Shown: positions 54,448-63,543 of the stretch, piece by piece | How positions within the stretch are numbered: position 1 is the stretch's first letter | Layout of the letters: each line of letters opens with the position of its first letter | DNA from: Alphaproteobacteria bacterium | Lineage (GTDB): Bacteria; Pseudomonadota; Alphaproteobacteria; TMED109 | NCBI GenBank assembly: GCA_022825235.1 | Contig: JAJDYI010000064.1 | Location: forward strand, 1-64,000 | DNA length: 64,000 nucleotides | Direction of reading: 5' to 3' | The notes under the pieces: generated by a model | Told to the model about the DNA's origin: nothing | The model's database searches: none | The model's input: the letters and a program-made list of their open reading frames with translations, nothing else | Translations under genes and position numbers: made by a program

Positions 54448-56442
54448 TTGTCCGAGACGTTTTCGCCTGCCACGTACCGCAACATGGCCAATGCGGTGCG
54501 TGCCCTCGCCATGGACGCGGTCGAACGCGCCGCCTCCGGCCATCCGGGCATGCCGATGGGCATGGCCGATGTCGCCACGGTGCTTTTCGCACGGCACCTC
54601 AAGTTCGATTCCGAGCACCCGGAATGGCCGGACCGTGACCGGTTCGTGCTGTCGGCCGGCCACGGCTCGATGCTGCTGTACGCGCTGCTGCACCTCACGG
54701 GCTACGCCGACTTCCCGCTCGAGCAGCTCAAGCGCTTCCGGCAACTGGGCAGCCGCACGGCCGGCCATCCCGAGTACGGCCATGGCCGGGGCATCGAGAC
54801 CACCACGGGCCCGCTCGGGCAGGGACTGGCCAACGCGGTCGGCATGGCGCTCGCGGAGCGGATGCTGAACGCGCGCTTCGGCGACGATCTGGTCAGTCAT
54901 CGCACGTGGGTGATCGCCGGCGACGGTTGCATGATGGAGGGGATCAGCCACGAGGCGGCCAGCCTGGCCGGCCACCTCCGGCTCGGACGGCTCACGGTGC
55001 TGCTGGACGACAACGGGATCTCGATCGACGGGCCGACCAGCCTCGCGATGTCGGACGACTACCCGGCCCGGTTCGCCGCGCTCGGCTGGCACACCCAGTC
55101 CGTCGACGGCCACGACGTGGAGGCGGTCGATCGAGCGCTGGCGGCGGTCGCGGAGGACCCGCGTCCCTCGCTGATCTGTTGCCGCACGACCATCGGGATG
55201 GGTGCCCCCACGAAGGCAGGCACCGCCGGCGCCCACGGCGCGCCGCTCGGTGCGGACGAGATCGTGGGTGCCCGCGAAGCCCTCGACTGGCCGCATGCGC
55301 CGTTCGAGATCCCCGGTGATGTCGCTGGATGCTGGCAGGCGGTCGGCGGGCGCGGGCGGGAGGAGCGTGCGGCCTGGGAGGCCCGGCACGCCGCTGCCGG
55401 GGACCGGGCGCACAACCTGTCCAACGCGCTGGCCGGCGAACTCCCGGAGGCGCTGGAGACGGCGGTGGCCGGGCTGGTCCGCAAGTTCTCGGAGTCGGCG
55501 CCCAAGTGGGCGACCCGGAAGGCCAGCCAGGAGGTCTTGAACGAGCTGGCGCAGGTGGTCCCGGACCTCGTGGGCGGCTCGGCCGACCTCACGGGATCCA
55601 ACAACACGCGGGCGTCCACGCAGGAACCGGTCACGCCGGGGAACTACGCCGGCCGCTACCTCTACTGGGGCGTGCGCGAGCTCGGCATGGCGGCCTGCAT
55701 GAACGGGATGGCGCTGCACGGCGGGCTCATCCCGTACGGCGGCACCTTCCTCGTGTTCTCGGACTACGCGCGCTCGGCGATCCGCCTGGCGGCGCTCATG
55801 GGCGTCCGGGTCATTCACGTGGCGACCCATGATTCGATTGGTCTCGGGGAGGACGGCCCGACCCACCAGCCGGTCGAACACCTGGCCGCGCTCCGCGCGA
55901 TTCCCAACCTCCTGGTCCTCCGGCCGGCAGACGCCGTGGAGACGGCAGAGTGCTGGCAGCTCGCGCTCGAGCACGTCGATGGCCCTTCCGTCATCGCGCT
56001 CACCCGCCAGGGCGTGCCGACGGTGCGGACGACGACGGACCCGGACTGCACGGCGCGTCGCGGCGGGTACGTGCTGCGCGATGCGCCGGCTGCGCAGGCC
56101 GTCCTGATTGCCTCGGGCTCTGAAGTGGCGGTGGCCCTGGGCGCGGCGGACCTCCTCGCCGGCGACGGCATCGCCGCCCGGGTCGTCTCCCTGCCGTCAT
56201 GGCAGCTGTTCGGAGCCCAGGACGAGGCGTACCGCGAGCGCGTGCTCGGGGGTGATACGTTGCGGGTCGGCATCGAGGCGGCGACGCGGTTCGGCTGGAC
56301 GCGCTGGCTCGGCGCCGACGGGGAATTCGTCGGCATGACCGGCTTCGGAGCGTCGGCGCCAGGCGCTGATCTGTTCCGGCACTTCGGCATTACGGCCGAT
56401 GCCGTTGCCGAGCGGGTACGCGCTCGGCTCGGCCACGGTTGA
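54448..56442 (+). CDS. tkt: Transketolase (664 aa)
   Basis: Thiamine-diphosphate enzyme of the pentose phosphate and Calvin-type pathways. It has the family start region MANAVRALAMDAV and HPGMPMGMADVATVLFARHL, the ThDP site GDGCMMEGISHEAASLAGHL, and the pyrimidine domain with THDSIGLGEDGPTHQPVEHL. Length fits the family. The conserved part begins at 54484; I chose TTG 54448 to include the usual short lead, but ATG 54484 is possible. First gene of tkt-gap-pgk-fba-thiE. Confidence 0.92.
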   Translation: MSETFSPATYRNMANAVRALAMDAVERAASGHPGMPMGMADVATVLFARHLKFDSEHPEWPDRDRFVLSAGHGSMLLYALLHLTGYADFPLEQLKRFRQLGSRTAGHPEYGHGRGIETTTGPLGQGLANAVGMALAERMLNARFGDDLVSHRTWVIAGDGCMMEGISHEAASLAGHLRLGRLTVLLDDNGISIDGPTSLAMSDDYPARFAALGWHTQSVDGHDVEAVDRALAAVAEDPRPSLICCRTTIGMGAPTKAGTAGAHGAPLGADEIVGAREALDWPHAPFEIPGDVAGCWQAVGGRGREERAAWEARHAAAGDRAHNLSNALAGELPEALETAVAGLVRKFSESAPKWATRKASQEVLNELAQVVPDLVGGSADLTGSNNTRASTQEPVTPGNYAGRYLYWGVRELGMAACMNGMALHGGLIPYGGTFLVFSDYARSAIRLAALMGVRVIHVATHDSIGLGEDGPTHQPVEHLAALRAIPNLLVLRPADAVETAECWQLALEHVDGPSVIALTRQGVPTVRTTTDPDCTARRGGYVLRDAPAAQAVLIASGSEVAVALGAADLLAGDGIAARVVSLPSWQLFGAQDEAYRERVLGGDTLRVGIEAATRFGWTRWLGADGEFVGMTGFGASAPGADLFRHFGITADAVAERVRARLGHG

Positions 56443-56456
56443 GGAGGCAGAGTTCG

Positions 56457-57476
56457 ATGGCTGCACGACTGGCGATAAACGGTTTCGGCCGGATCGGCCG
56501 GCTGGTGTTCCGGGCCATCCGGGAATCCGGCCGCGAGGATGTGGAGGTGGTCGCCGTGAACGACCTCGCTCCCCCCGAGACCTCCGCCCACCTGCTGCAG
56601 TTCGATTCGGTGCACGGCCGGTTCCCGGGCGCGGTCACCCTTGCGGACGGACGGCTGGATGCCGGCGGCGTCAGCGTCGCCGTGCTGGCGGAGCCCGATC
56701 CGCAGAAACTCCCCTGGGGCGATCTGGACGTCGATGTCGTGCTGGAATGTACCGGCCGGCTGGTCGACCGGGCGGCCGCCGCCCAGCACCTGGACGCCGG
56801 AGCCACGCGGGTGCTGGTGTCGGCCCCTGCCAGGGACGTCGACCGGACGATCGTGATGGGCGTCAACGACGCGATGCTGCAGGCGGGCGACCGTGTGGTG
56901 TCGAATGCATCGTGCACGACCAACTGCCTTGCCCCGGTGGCCAAGGTGCTCCACGCGCTGGTAGGTCTCGAGCGCGGTTACATGACGACCGTGCACGCGT
57001 ACACGGCCGATCAGCGCCTTCAGGACACGATGCACGGCGACCTTCGCCGGGCACGGGCGGCGGCCCTGTCGCTGATCCCGACCTCGACAGGGGCGGCCCG
57101 GGCCGTCGGACTGGTCCTGCCCGACCTCGCCGGCAGGCTCGACGGCTGCGCCATCCGGGTGCCGACCGCGAATGTCTCGCTGGTGGACCTGGTGTTCGAT
57201 GCCGCCCGCCCGACCAGTACGGATGAGGTCAATGCCGCGATGGCCGCGGCGGCGGCCGGGGAACTGCAGGGTGTGCTCGCGTACACCGAGGCGCCGCTGG
57301 TCTCGTGCGACTTCAACCATGTCCCCGCCAGCGCCACGTTCGATGCCACGCAGACGCAGGTGGTCGACGGGCGTTTGGTCCGTGTGCTGGCCTGGTACGA
57401 CAACGAGTGGGGATTTTCCAACCGGATGGCCGATACGGCCGCCCGCATGGCCGCGTTCGGCGGACCGGACGGGTGA
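56457..57476 (+). CDS. gap: Glyceraldehyde-3-phosphate dehydrogenase (339 aa)
   Basis: Glycolytic NAD(P)-dependent enzyme. The Rossmann start INGFGRIGRLVFRA is intact; the catalytic Cys is in SNASCTTNCLAPVAKVL, with the partner His in HAYTADQRL. The C-terminal block WYDNEWGFSNRM is canonical. ATG 56457 is preceded by GAGGAGG. Its stop overlaps the GTG of pgk. Confidence 0.96.
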   Translation: MAARLAINGFGRIGRLVFRAIRESGREDVEVVAVNDLAPPETSAHLLQFDSVHGRFPGAVTLADGRLDAGGVSVAVLAEPDPQKLPWGDLDVDVVLECTGRLVDRAAAAQHLDAGATRVLVSAPARDVDRTIVMGVNDAMLQAGDRVVSNASCTTNCLAPVAKVLHALVGLERGYMTTVHAYTADQRLQDTMHGDLRRARAAALSLIPTSTGAARAVGLVLPDLAGRLDGCAIRVPTANVSLVDLVFDAARPTSTDEVNAAMAAAAAGELQGVLAYTEAPLVSCDFNHVPASATFDATQTQVVDGRLVRVLAWYDNEWGFSNRMADTAARMAAFGGPDG

Positions 57477-58669
57477 AGCTCCGGTCCCTCGATTCGGTTC
57501 CCTGGGAGGGGCGGCGGGCGCTCGTCCGCTGCGACCTCAACGTTGCGTTCCTCCCGGACGGCTCGCCGTCGGACCTCGCGCGGATCGAGCGCCTGAAGCC
57601 CACCGTCGCCGAACTCATGGGGCGAGGGGCCAAGGTCGTGCTGGCCTCGCATCTCGGCCGACCCGGCGGGGCGGTGGCCCCGGATCTCTCGCTCACGCAG
57701 GTGGTCGAACCCCTGGGCGAAACGCTCGGGGCGGAGGAAATCGCACTGCTCGGCGACTGCGTGGGAGACACGATCGAAGCCATCACGCAGGACCTGCAGC
57801 CGGGTGGCATCGCCTTGCTGGAGAACCTTCGGTTCCATCCCGGCGAGGAAGCCAACGACCCGGAGTTCGCCGCCGCTCTCGCGCGCCTCGGGGACGTCTA
57901 CGTGAACGACGCGTTTTCCGTGGCCCACCGCGAGCATGCCTCCGTCGTCGGGGTTCCCCGGCACCTTGAAGCGGTCGCCGGGCGGGCGTTCGAGGCCGAG
58001 GTTGGGATGCTGGGGCGGGTGCTCGACGCCGGCGACGGCAGCGTGATGGCGATCGTGGGCGGATCCAAGGTGTCCTCCAAGATCGTCGCTCTCCGCAATC
58101 TCGTGGCGCACGTCGACGCCGTGGCCGTGGGCGGCGCAATGGCCAATACCTTCCTTGCCGCGCAGGGCCTGGATCTCGGCGAGTCGCTGGTCGAGCCCGA
58201 GATGCTCGACGAGGCCCGCGCGATCATCGAGGCCGCGTCGGGGGCAGGCTGCGAACTGATGCTCCCGGTCGACGTCGTGGTGGCAGAGGATGTCGGCGGA
58301 GACGCGGAGCCCCAGGTCGTGCGGGTGGACGAGGTGCCGGCGGGGCAGCGGGTGTTCGATATCGGGCCCGAGACCTGCGACGTCTACGGCAATCGGTTGA
58401 CGACCGTGCAGACCTTGCTCTGGAGCGGCCCGCTGGGGTTGTACGAGGTGCCGCCGTTCGACCAGGGCACGGCAGTTGTCGCGCGCACCGCGGCCATGCT
58501 GACCCGAGGCGGCGTCCTCACGTCGGTTGCCGGCGGCGGCGACACCGCGGCCGCCCTGAGCCGGCTGTCGCTGGGCGGCGGCTTCAGCTACGTGTCGGTC
58601 GCCGGCACCGCCTTCCTCCGTTGGGTCGAGGGTCGAAGCCTGCCGGGCCTCCTGCCGCTTGCCGCCTGA
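57473..58669 (+). CDS. pgk: Phosphoglycerate kinase (398 aa)
   Basis: Makes ATP from 1,3-bisphosphoglycerate. Conserved blocks are VRCDLNVAF, ASHLGRPGGA, LLENLRFHPGEEAND, GGSKVSSKIVAL, WSGPLGLYE and GGGDTAAAL. Two blocks differ a little from the textbook pattern (NVAF for NVP, WSGPLG for WNGPMG), and the length is normal. The start is GTG 57473, overlapping the gap stop (GTGA), so translation is coupled. Confidence 0.96.
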   Translation: MKLRSLDSVPWEGRRALVRCDLNVAFLPDGSPSDLARIERLKPTVAELMGRGAKVVLASHLGRPGGAVAPDLSLTQVVEPLGETLGAEEIALLGDCVGDTIEAITQDLQPGGIALLENLRFHPGEEANDPEFAAALARLGDVYVNDAFSVAHREHASVVGVPRHLEAVAGRAFEAEVGMLGRVLDAGDGSVMAIVGGSKVSSKIVALRNLVAHVDAVAVGGAMANTFLAAQGLDLGESLVEPEMLDEARAIIEAASGAGCELMLPVDVVVAEDVGGDAEPQVVRVDEVPAGQRVFDIGPETCDVYGNRLTTVQTLLWSGPLGLYEVPPFDQGTAVVARTAAMLTRGGVLTSVAGGGDTAAALSRLSLGGGFSYVSVAGTAFLRWVEGRSLPGLLPLAA

Positions 58670-58698
58670 CCCCGCTTCCCGGAAAAGGATTCCAGAGC

Positions 58699-59619
58699 AT
58701 GCACGCAACGCCTGAAGTCAAACGCATCCTCGGTTACTACGAGGGAGAGGCGTCGGCACTGCTCGCGAACCTCGGCCGGATCCTCATGCACGGGGCGCTC
58801 GGCGGCACGGGCCGTGTGCTGATCCTGCCGGTCGACCAGGGATTCGAGCACGGGCCCGGTCGGTCGTTCGCTCCCAATCCGGACGGGTACGACCCCCATT
58901 ACCACTACCGTCTGGCGCTCGACGCCGACCTGAGCGCGTTCGCGGCGCCGATCGGGCTGCTCCAGGCGGGAATCGACACGTTTGCCGGGCGTGTGCCCCT
59001 CATCCTGAAGCTGAACAGCGGCATGAGCTGGTCGACCGTGAAGGATCAGGCCGTGACAGCGACCGTGAGCGATGCGCTGCGGCTGGGGTGCGCGGCGGTG
59101 GGGTTCACGATGTACCCGGGCGCGGACGCCCAGTACGGCATGATGGAAGAGTTGCGCGAGATCATCCGCGAGGCGCGGGCGGCCGGTCTTCCGACCGTCG
59201 TCTGGTCGTATCCGCGCGGCGGCGCCCTGGCCAAGGAAGACGAGACGGCGCTCGACGTGACCGCCTATGCGGCGCATCTGGCCGCCCTGGTCGGCGCCCA
59301 CGTGATCAAGGTGAAACCGCCGACGGCGCATCTCGCCCAGAAGGAGGCTGCGGCCGTGTATGCCGAGCAGGGCATTGCTGCCGATACCCTGTCCGAACGG
59401 GTCCGCCACGTGATGCAGGCTGCCTTCGACGGCCGTCGGATCGTCGTGTTCTCCGGCGGCTCGGCGAAGGGGCAGGACGCGGTCCTGGCGGAGGTGGGAG
59501 AGGTCGCCCGCGGCGGCGGCCATGGATCGATCATCGGCCGCAACAGCTTCCAGCGACGGAAACCCGATGCGATCGCACTCCTGAGTTCGATCATCGACAT
59601 CTACCGGAATGCAGGCTGA
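58699..59619 (+). CDS. fbaB: Class I fructose-bisphosphate aldolase, DhnA type (306 aa)
   Basis: Cleaves or forms fructose-1,6-bisphosphate through a Schiff base. The phosphate-binding start LPVDQGFEHGPGRSFAPN and the lysine region AHVIKVKPPTAHL match the DhnA/archaeal-type class I aldolases. The closing GGGHGSIIGRNSFQR binds the second phosphate. ATG 58699 has AAGGA upstream. It follows pgk and overlaps thiE by 11 bases. Confidence 0.92.
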   Translation: MHATPEVKRILGYYEGEASALLANLGRILMHGALGGTGRVLILPVDQGFEHGPGRSFAPNPDGYDPHYHYRLALDADLSAFAAPIGLLQAGIDTFAGRVPLILKLNSGMSWSTVKDQAVTATVSDALRLGCAAVGFTMYPGADAQYGMMEELREIIREARAAGLPTVVWSYPRGGALAKEDETALDVTAYAAHLAALVGAHVIKVKPPTAHLAQKEAAAVYAEQGIAADTLSERVRHVMQAAFDGRRIVVFSGGSAKGQDAVLAEVGEVARGGGHGSIIGRNSFQRRKPDAIALLSSIIDIYRNAG

Positions 59620-60298
59620 CCTCCCGCCGTCCGAGGAGCACGGATCGGACTGCCGGCTGTACCTGATCACGCCGTCGGTCTTCGACCTCGACGGGTTTGT
59701 GCGGCAATTCGAGGATGCGCTGGCGGGCGGACCGGTGGGCTGCGTGCAGCTGCGGATGAAGGAGGCGGACGACGCTGCGATCGTGGCGGCGATGGCCGAA
59801 CTCCTGCCCAGGTGCCGGGCGCGGGGCGTGCCGCTGGTGCTGAATGACCGGGCCCACCTCGTGGACGTGACGGACGCCGACGGCCTGCATGTGGGCGCCG
59901 AGGACCTGCCGGCCGTGGCGGCCCGCGAACGGATCGGAGCCGATCGGATTCTGGGCGTGAGCTGCTACGACTCCAAGCATGCCGCGATCGAGGCGGCCGC
60001 TCGGGCGGATGCAGACTACGTGGCCTTCGGCGCGTTCTTCCCCACGACCACCAAGACGCCGCGGGCCCGTCCGGGCATTTCCCTGCTCGAGGAGTGGGAC
60101 GCTGTCACGGTGGTGCCGGCAGTCGCGATCGGCGGGATCACGCCGGACAACTGCGGTGCCCTGGCCGAGGCTGGCGCGGCCTTCGTGGCCGTGGTGTCAG
60201 CGGTATGGGACCACCCCGAGGGGCCGGGGGCGGCCGTGGCCGCGTTCAGCCGGGCCCTGGGTACGACTGCCGGCCGGCAGTCGGGCAGTCAGCAGTAA
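59609..60298 (+). CDS. thiE: Thiamine phosphate synthase ThiE (229 aa)
   Basis: TIM-barrel enzyme joining the pyrimidine and thiazole parts of thiamine. Family motifs are VQLRMKEADD, LVLNDRAHLVDVTDADGLHV, FGAFFPTTTKT and VAIGGITPDN. The start ATG 59609 lies inside the end of the aldolase gene, so it is the last gene of the operon. Thiamine is the cofactor of the transketolase at the head of the operon, which may explain the linkage. Confidence 0.93.
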   Translation: MQADLPPSEEHGSDCRLYLITPSVFDLDGFVRQFEDALAGGPVGCVQLRMKEADDAAIVAAMAELLPRCRARGVPLVLNDRAHLVDVTDADGLHVGAEDLPAVAARERIGADRILGVSCYDSKHAAIEAAARADADYVAFGAFFPTTTKTPRARPGISLLEEWDAVTVVPAVAIGGITPDNCGALAEAGAAFVAVVSAVWDHPEGPGAAVAAFSRALGTTAGRQSGSQQ

Positions 60299-60337
60299 CA
60301 GCCAGGAAGCGCAACGCTCCCCCGGCGGCGGGAGTGG

Positions 60338-60538
60338 TCAGGCTTCGCGGGCAGCGCGCTTCCGCTGCAGCTTCCGCCAGCGGCGCACGGCTTCCGATTT
60401 TTCGCGAGCCCTTCGTTCGGAGGGTTTCTCGTAGGCCCTCCGCTTCTTCATTTCCCGGTACAGGCCTTCACGCTGAAGCTTTTTCTTCAGCGCCTTCAGG
60501 GCCTGATCGACATTGTTGTCTCGTACGACGACCTGCAA
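60338..60538 (-). CDS. rpsU: 30S ribosomal protein S21 (66 aa)
   Basis: Small basic ribosomal protein. It begins [20 protein letters not shown] and goes on with [20 protein letters not shown], typical of S21 in alphaproteobacteria. The start is TTG 60538; no ATG is present near the conserved N-terminus. It converges on thiE. Confidence 0.92.
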   Translation of the reverse strand: MQVVVRDNNVDQALKALKKKLQREGLYREMKKRRAYEKPSERRAREKSEAVRRWRKLQRKRAAREA

Positions 60539-60717
60539 TGGATGCTCTCTCTCGTGAACGCAACTGCGTGAATTCCCGTCGGGGCGGTTGCTTTCTATAG
60601 CACAGGCCCAGATACCATGGGAAGGCGTCAGTTGCGACACAAGATCATTTCACCCTGCCGGAACTCCGGCGATTCGGTCATGTACGACCGTTGGCGTATC
60701 TTGCCGTCCATCGAGTC

Positions 60718-60815
60718 AAAAAAAATAACTAAACCGGAAATCTCGGGAACCAATTTCCTTTTTTGTTCTGAAAAGATAACTAAATTGTCCATTCGGATGT
60801 ATAGTTAATTTTTTG
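60718..60815 (+). promoter_or_regulatory. Three TAACTA-type operator repeats before the AlbA_2 regulator
   Basis: AATAACTAAA occurs around 60724-60733, ATAACTAAAT around 60776-60785 (51 bases later), and an inverted version (ATAGTTAATT) around 60801-60810. They lie in an AT-rich leader and are probably binding sites for an autoregulator. Confidence 0.55.
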
Positions 60816-60839
60816 AAACGGCCCCGGAGGGCGCCGGTC

Positions 60840-62600
60840 ATGGCTTTGAGAGCGTTTGGGCGGGGCCCGATTGACAACCTCGTCGAGCAGGCACTGCGTC
60901 GATTGGCGCAGGGAGAGTCGCCGTCCCGAATCGCGACGGAGCGGCTGGATGTGAAGGAAGAGCCGGGCCGTCGAGGGGCCGGCGGGACCGTTTCTCCCGG
61001 CGAGAAAACCAACGAGGAGGCCGCCGACTTCCTGGCGGCGGAACTGGCCTGCATGGCAAACACGTCTGGGGGTGGTGCGCTCATCGTCGGCGTCGCTGAC
61101 GACGGTTCCCGGATCGGCACTAGGCTCGATCCGGATTGGCTGCGCCATCGCATATGGGAGTGCACCTCCGGACAACTCACCATCGCAGCCCGCGAGGGAC
61201 ATCTCGATGGCTGCCGTATCCTGATCCTGACCTGCGTGGAGGCGCTCGCCCCCGTCAGGTACCGCGGGAAGCTGCGATGGCGTGTCGGGACCAACTGTGT
61301 CGAGGTCGACCCCATTGTCTGGCAATCGAGGATGCTGGAGCGGGTCGGCTTCGACTGGTCGGACGAGCCGTCCGGCCACACGCTGAACGATGCGAGCCCG
61401 GTCGCCTGCGAGGTTGCGCGCGGCTACCTGCGTGAATCCAACGGCGATGATGCCGGTTCCGGGTTGGTCGATGCGACCGACGCCGATCTCCTCCGCCGCC
61501 TCAACCTGGTCAAGGATTCGCAACGGCTCACGAACGCGGGGTCACTGTTGTTCGTGGAGACCCCTTGGCCGGCCATCGACTACATTCGCCGCGACATGCC
61601 GGGGGGCGACAGCACCCTGCGCATCCACGGTGCCGGACCCCTGCTCGCGCAAGTGCATCAGGTCGAGCAGGCCGGAGCGGTGGCCAACCGAGTGACACAC
61701 GCCGCCGAGGGCTTTGCGCGCAGCAGCATCCGGGCCATCCCCCCGCGGACGCTGCGTGAAGCGATCGTCAACGGGATCGTCCACCGTGACTGGCAGTCGC
61801 CACTGCCGACCACCATCGAGCACGTCGGCGACACGTTGACCGTGACTTCACCTGGCGGATTCTTGGGAGGGGTGAATCCCGGCAACATCATCACCCACCC
61901 CGCGGTACCTCGCTATCGAAGCCTTTCCGAGGCCATGGCAACACTGGGCTTGGCGGAACGTGAGGGGATCGGCGTCGACAGGATGGTGCGGGACATGCTG
62001 GCCATTGGGCGACCCGCGCCGGCCATCTCCGAGGTCGACGGTCCATACGTCCGCGTCGTGCTGCTGGGAGGGGCCCCGGATGAAGCCACCACCGCCTTGG
62101 TGGCTGCGCTTGTTCCTCCCCGTGCAGGCAGCGTGGATTCGCTCCTGCTGATCGAGCACTTGACTCGCCATGGCTGGGTAGACGCGGCTTCGGCCATTCC
62201 GGTTCTGCAACGCTCCTCCCAGGCGGAAACCGAGGAGGCAATCCGTCGGCTGGCGGACGCTCGTCTGGGACCGGGCGAGGCTGTGCCCGTGATTGCGCGG
62301 GTGCGTGGAATGCCCGCTCATCCCCCCGAAGCATTTCGGCTCTCCGACGTGGCGCGCAGCCGACTCTCCCATCGGTGTGCTCACCTTCGCACCCCCAAGG
62401 GACGCGAAGCGTTCGTTCTCGACTGGAGCCGCGGGCGTGGGCGAGTCTCCACGACCGAGGTGGCTGATGTGACGGGGCTCAGCACGGTAACCGCCGGAAA
62501 GCTGCTGACCGGTCTCGCCGAGGCTGGTCATCTCGAGGGGGGGCGGCCCGGGCGGAGAGGCCGCGGCTACTACTACGTTCCAGTCGACACGGAACACTGA
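60840..62600 (+). CDS. AlbA_2/Schlafen-type putative transcriptional regulator (586 aa)
   Basis: An AlbA_2 (Schlafen-like, DUF4062-adjacent) domain at about 30-130 (RLDVKEEP, then DFLAAELACMANTSGGGALI and VGVADDGSRIG). An HATPase_c_4-type region follows with PPRTLREAIVNGIVHRDW and FLGGVNPGNIITHPAVPRYR. The C-terminus is a winged helix (STTEVADVTGLSTVTAGKLL). It is the layout of RecG-like putative regulators. ATG 60840 has GGAGG about 10 bases before. Such genes are common in islands, and the repeats upstream suggest autoregulation. Confidence 0.85.
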   Translation: MALRAFGRGPIDNLVEQALRRLAQGESPSRIATERLDVKEEPGRRGAGGTVSPGEKTNEEAADFLAAELACMANTSGGGALIVGVADDGSRIGTRLDPDWLRHRIWECTSGQLTIAAREGHLDGCRILILTCVEALAPVRYRGKLRWRVGTNCVEVDPIVWQSRMLERVGFDWSDEPSGHTLNDASPVACEVARGYLRESNGDDAGSGLVDATDADLLRRLNLVKDSQRLTNAGSLLFVETPWPAIDYIRRDMPGGDSTLRIHGAGPLLAQVHQVEQAGAVANRVTHAAEGFARSSIRAIPPRTLREAIVNGIVHRDWQSPLPTTIEHVGDTLTVTSPGGFLGGVNPGNIITHPAVPRYRSLSEAMATLGLAEREGIGVDRMVRDMLAIGRPAPAISEVDGPYVRVVLLGGAPDEATTALVAALVPPRAGSVDSLLLIEHLTRHGWVDAASAIPVLQRSSQAETEEAIRRLADARLGPGEAVPVIARVRGMPAHPPEAFRLSDVARSRLSHRCAHLRTPKGREAFVLDWSRGRGRVSTTEVADVTGLSTVTAGKLLTGLAEAGHLEGGRPGRRGRGYYYVPVDTEH

Positions 62601-62865
62601 GGCTCTCGTCTGGTTGCCGCGGAAGGTTGTGTCCGGCCCTCCCATCGCCAGCGGGGGGCGTCATACGCTGCGGGGCTTGTCTGCAGGTCGCGGCTCCGTG
62701 CGCAGCGTGGAGACGCCCTGTTGCAACCCACAAACTGTCGAGGGAACCCGTAGCCGGTTGCGGCGCGGGATGGCGATAGGGCAACGCCAGTAGGTCAAGT
62801 CCCAGCAACGTTCCTGCGCCCGGCCAGGGGTGCGGTCGTGGCGTAGGGTGTTCCTGCCGAACGGA

Positions 62866-63294
62866 TCAGATGACGGTGAGGGATTCGGCGGTCGCCCGCC
62901 GGACAGCGCCCAGGGGTACGGACCTCTCGAGGGTGACGAAGCGGGCGCCGTGCGCGACGGCAAGCGCCAGCAGGTAGACGTCCGTCAGTTGGCGGGGGAC
63001 CAGCAGCTGGTGGCGGTCGACGGCATGATCGTCAAGCAAGCTGACATCATCCGGCAGGAATCGATGCCACGGCGTGGACACCGCAATCCGCAGCCGCATG
63101 ACCGCCTCGGCCGCGCCCAGGACGTTCGGGTATCGAGGCTGCGACAGGATCCGCACGCATCCGTTTTGCGTGAGTGGGCACGATGCCCATCCGTGCTCGA
63201 TGTTGGCCTCGAACCATTCCGAAGCCGTTGTGTGCTGGGCGTGATTCTCGTCAAGCAGCGCGATCAGGACATTGACGTCGAGCAGGGCCCGCAT
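62866..63294 (-). CDS. vapC: VapC-family PIN ribonuclease toxin (142 aa)
   Basis: PIN-domain toxin. Acidic residues are seen in MRALLDVNVLIALLDENH and in the block RQLTDVYLLALAVAHGARFV. The last conserved Asp appears as Glu in VTLERS. VapC toxins cut tRNA or rRNA. The gene follows the RHH antitoxin by 3 bases and looks intact. Confidence 0.9.
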   Translation of the reverse strand: MRALLDVNVLIALLDENHAQHTTASEWFEANIEHGWASCPLTQNGCVRILSQPRYPNVLGAAEAVMRLRIAVSTPWHRFLPDDVSLLDDHAVDRHQLLVPRQLTDVYLLALAVAHGARFVTLERSVPLGAVRRATAESLTVI

Positions 63295-63297
63295 GAA

Positions 63298-63543
63298 CTA
63301 GACCTCCAGTTCGTCCCGGAGCGTGTCCACGAGCTCATTGGTGACGACTTCACCCCCCGACGGGATGGGCTTGAAGCCGTAGACGTCGCGCCGCGAACGC
63401 CTCGGACCTGCGGAACCGGCCCGGGCGCGCAATGCCTCGCGCAACAGGTTGGAGACATACTCGCCGGTGGTCGTCTGCTCCCGCTTGGCCAGTTCCTTCA
63501 CGGCAGACAGGACATCGCCATCGATGTTCAGTGTGGTACGCAT
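63298..63543 (-). CDS. RHH antitoxin of the VapC pair (81 aa)
   Basis: Ribbon-helix-helix antitoxin. The N-terminal strand MRTTLNIDGDVLSAVKELAK and the helix TTTGEYVSNLLREAL are typical. The C-terminal part (GFKPIPSGGEVVTNELVDTL) should block the toxin active site. I chose the ATG at 63543. It is the first gene of an intact VapBC-like pair. Confidence 0.88.
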   Translation of the reverse strand: MRTTLNIDGDVLSAVKELAKREQTTTGEYVSNLLREALRARAGSAGPRRSRRDVYGFKPIPSGGEVVTNELVDTLRDELEV

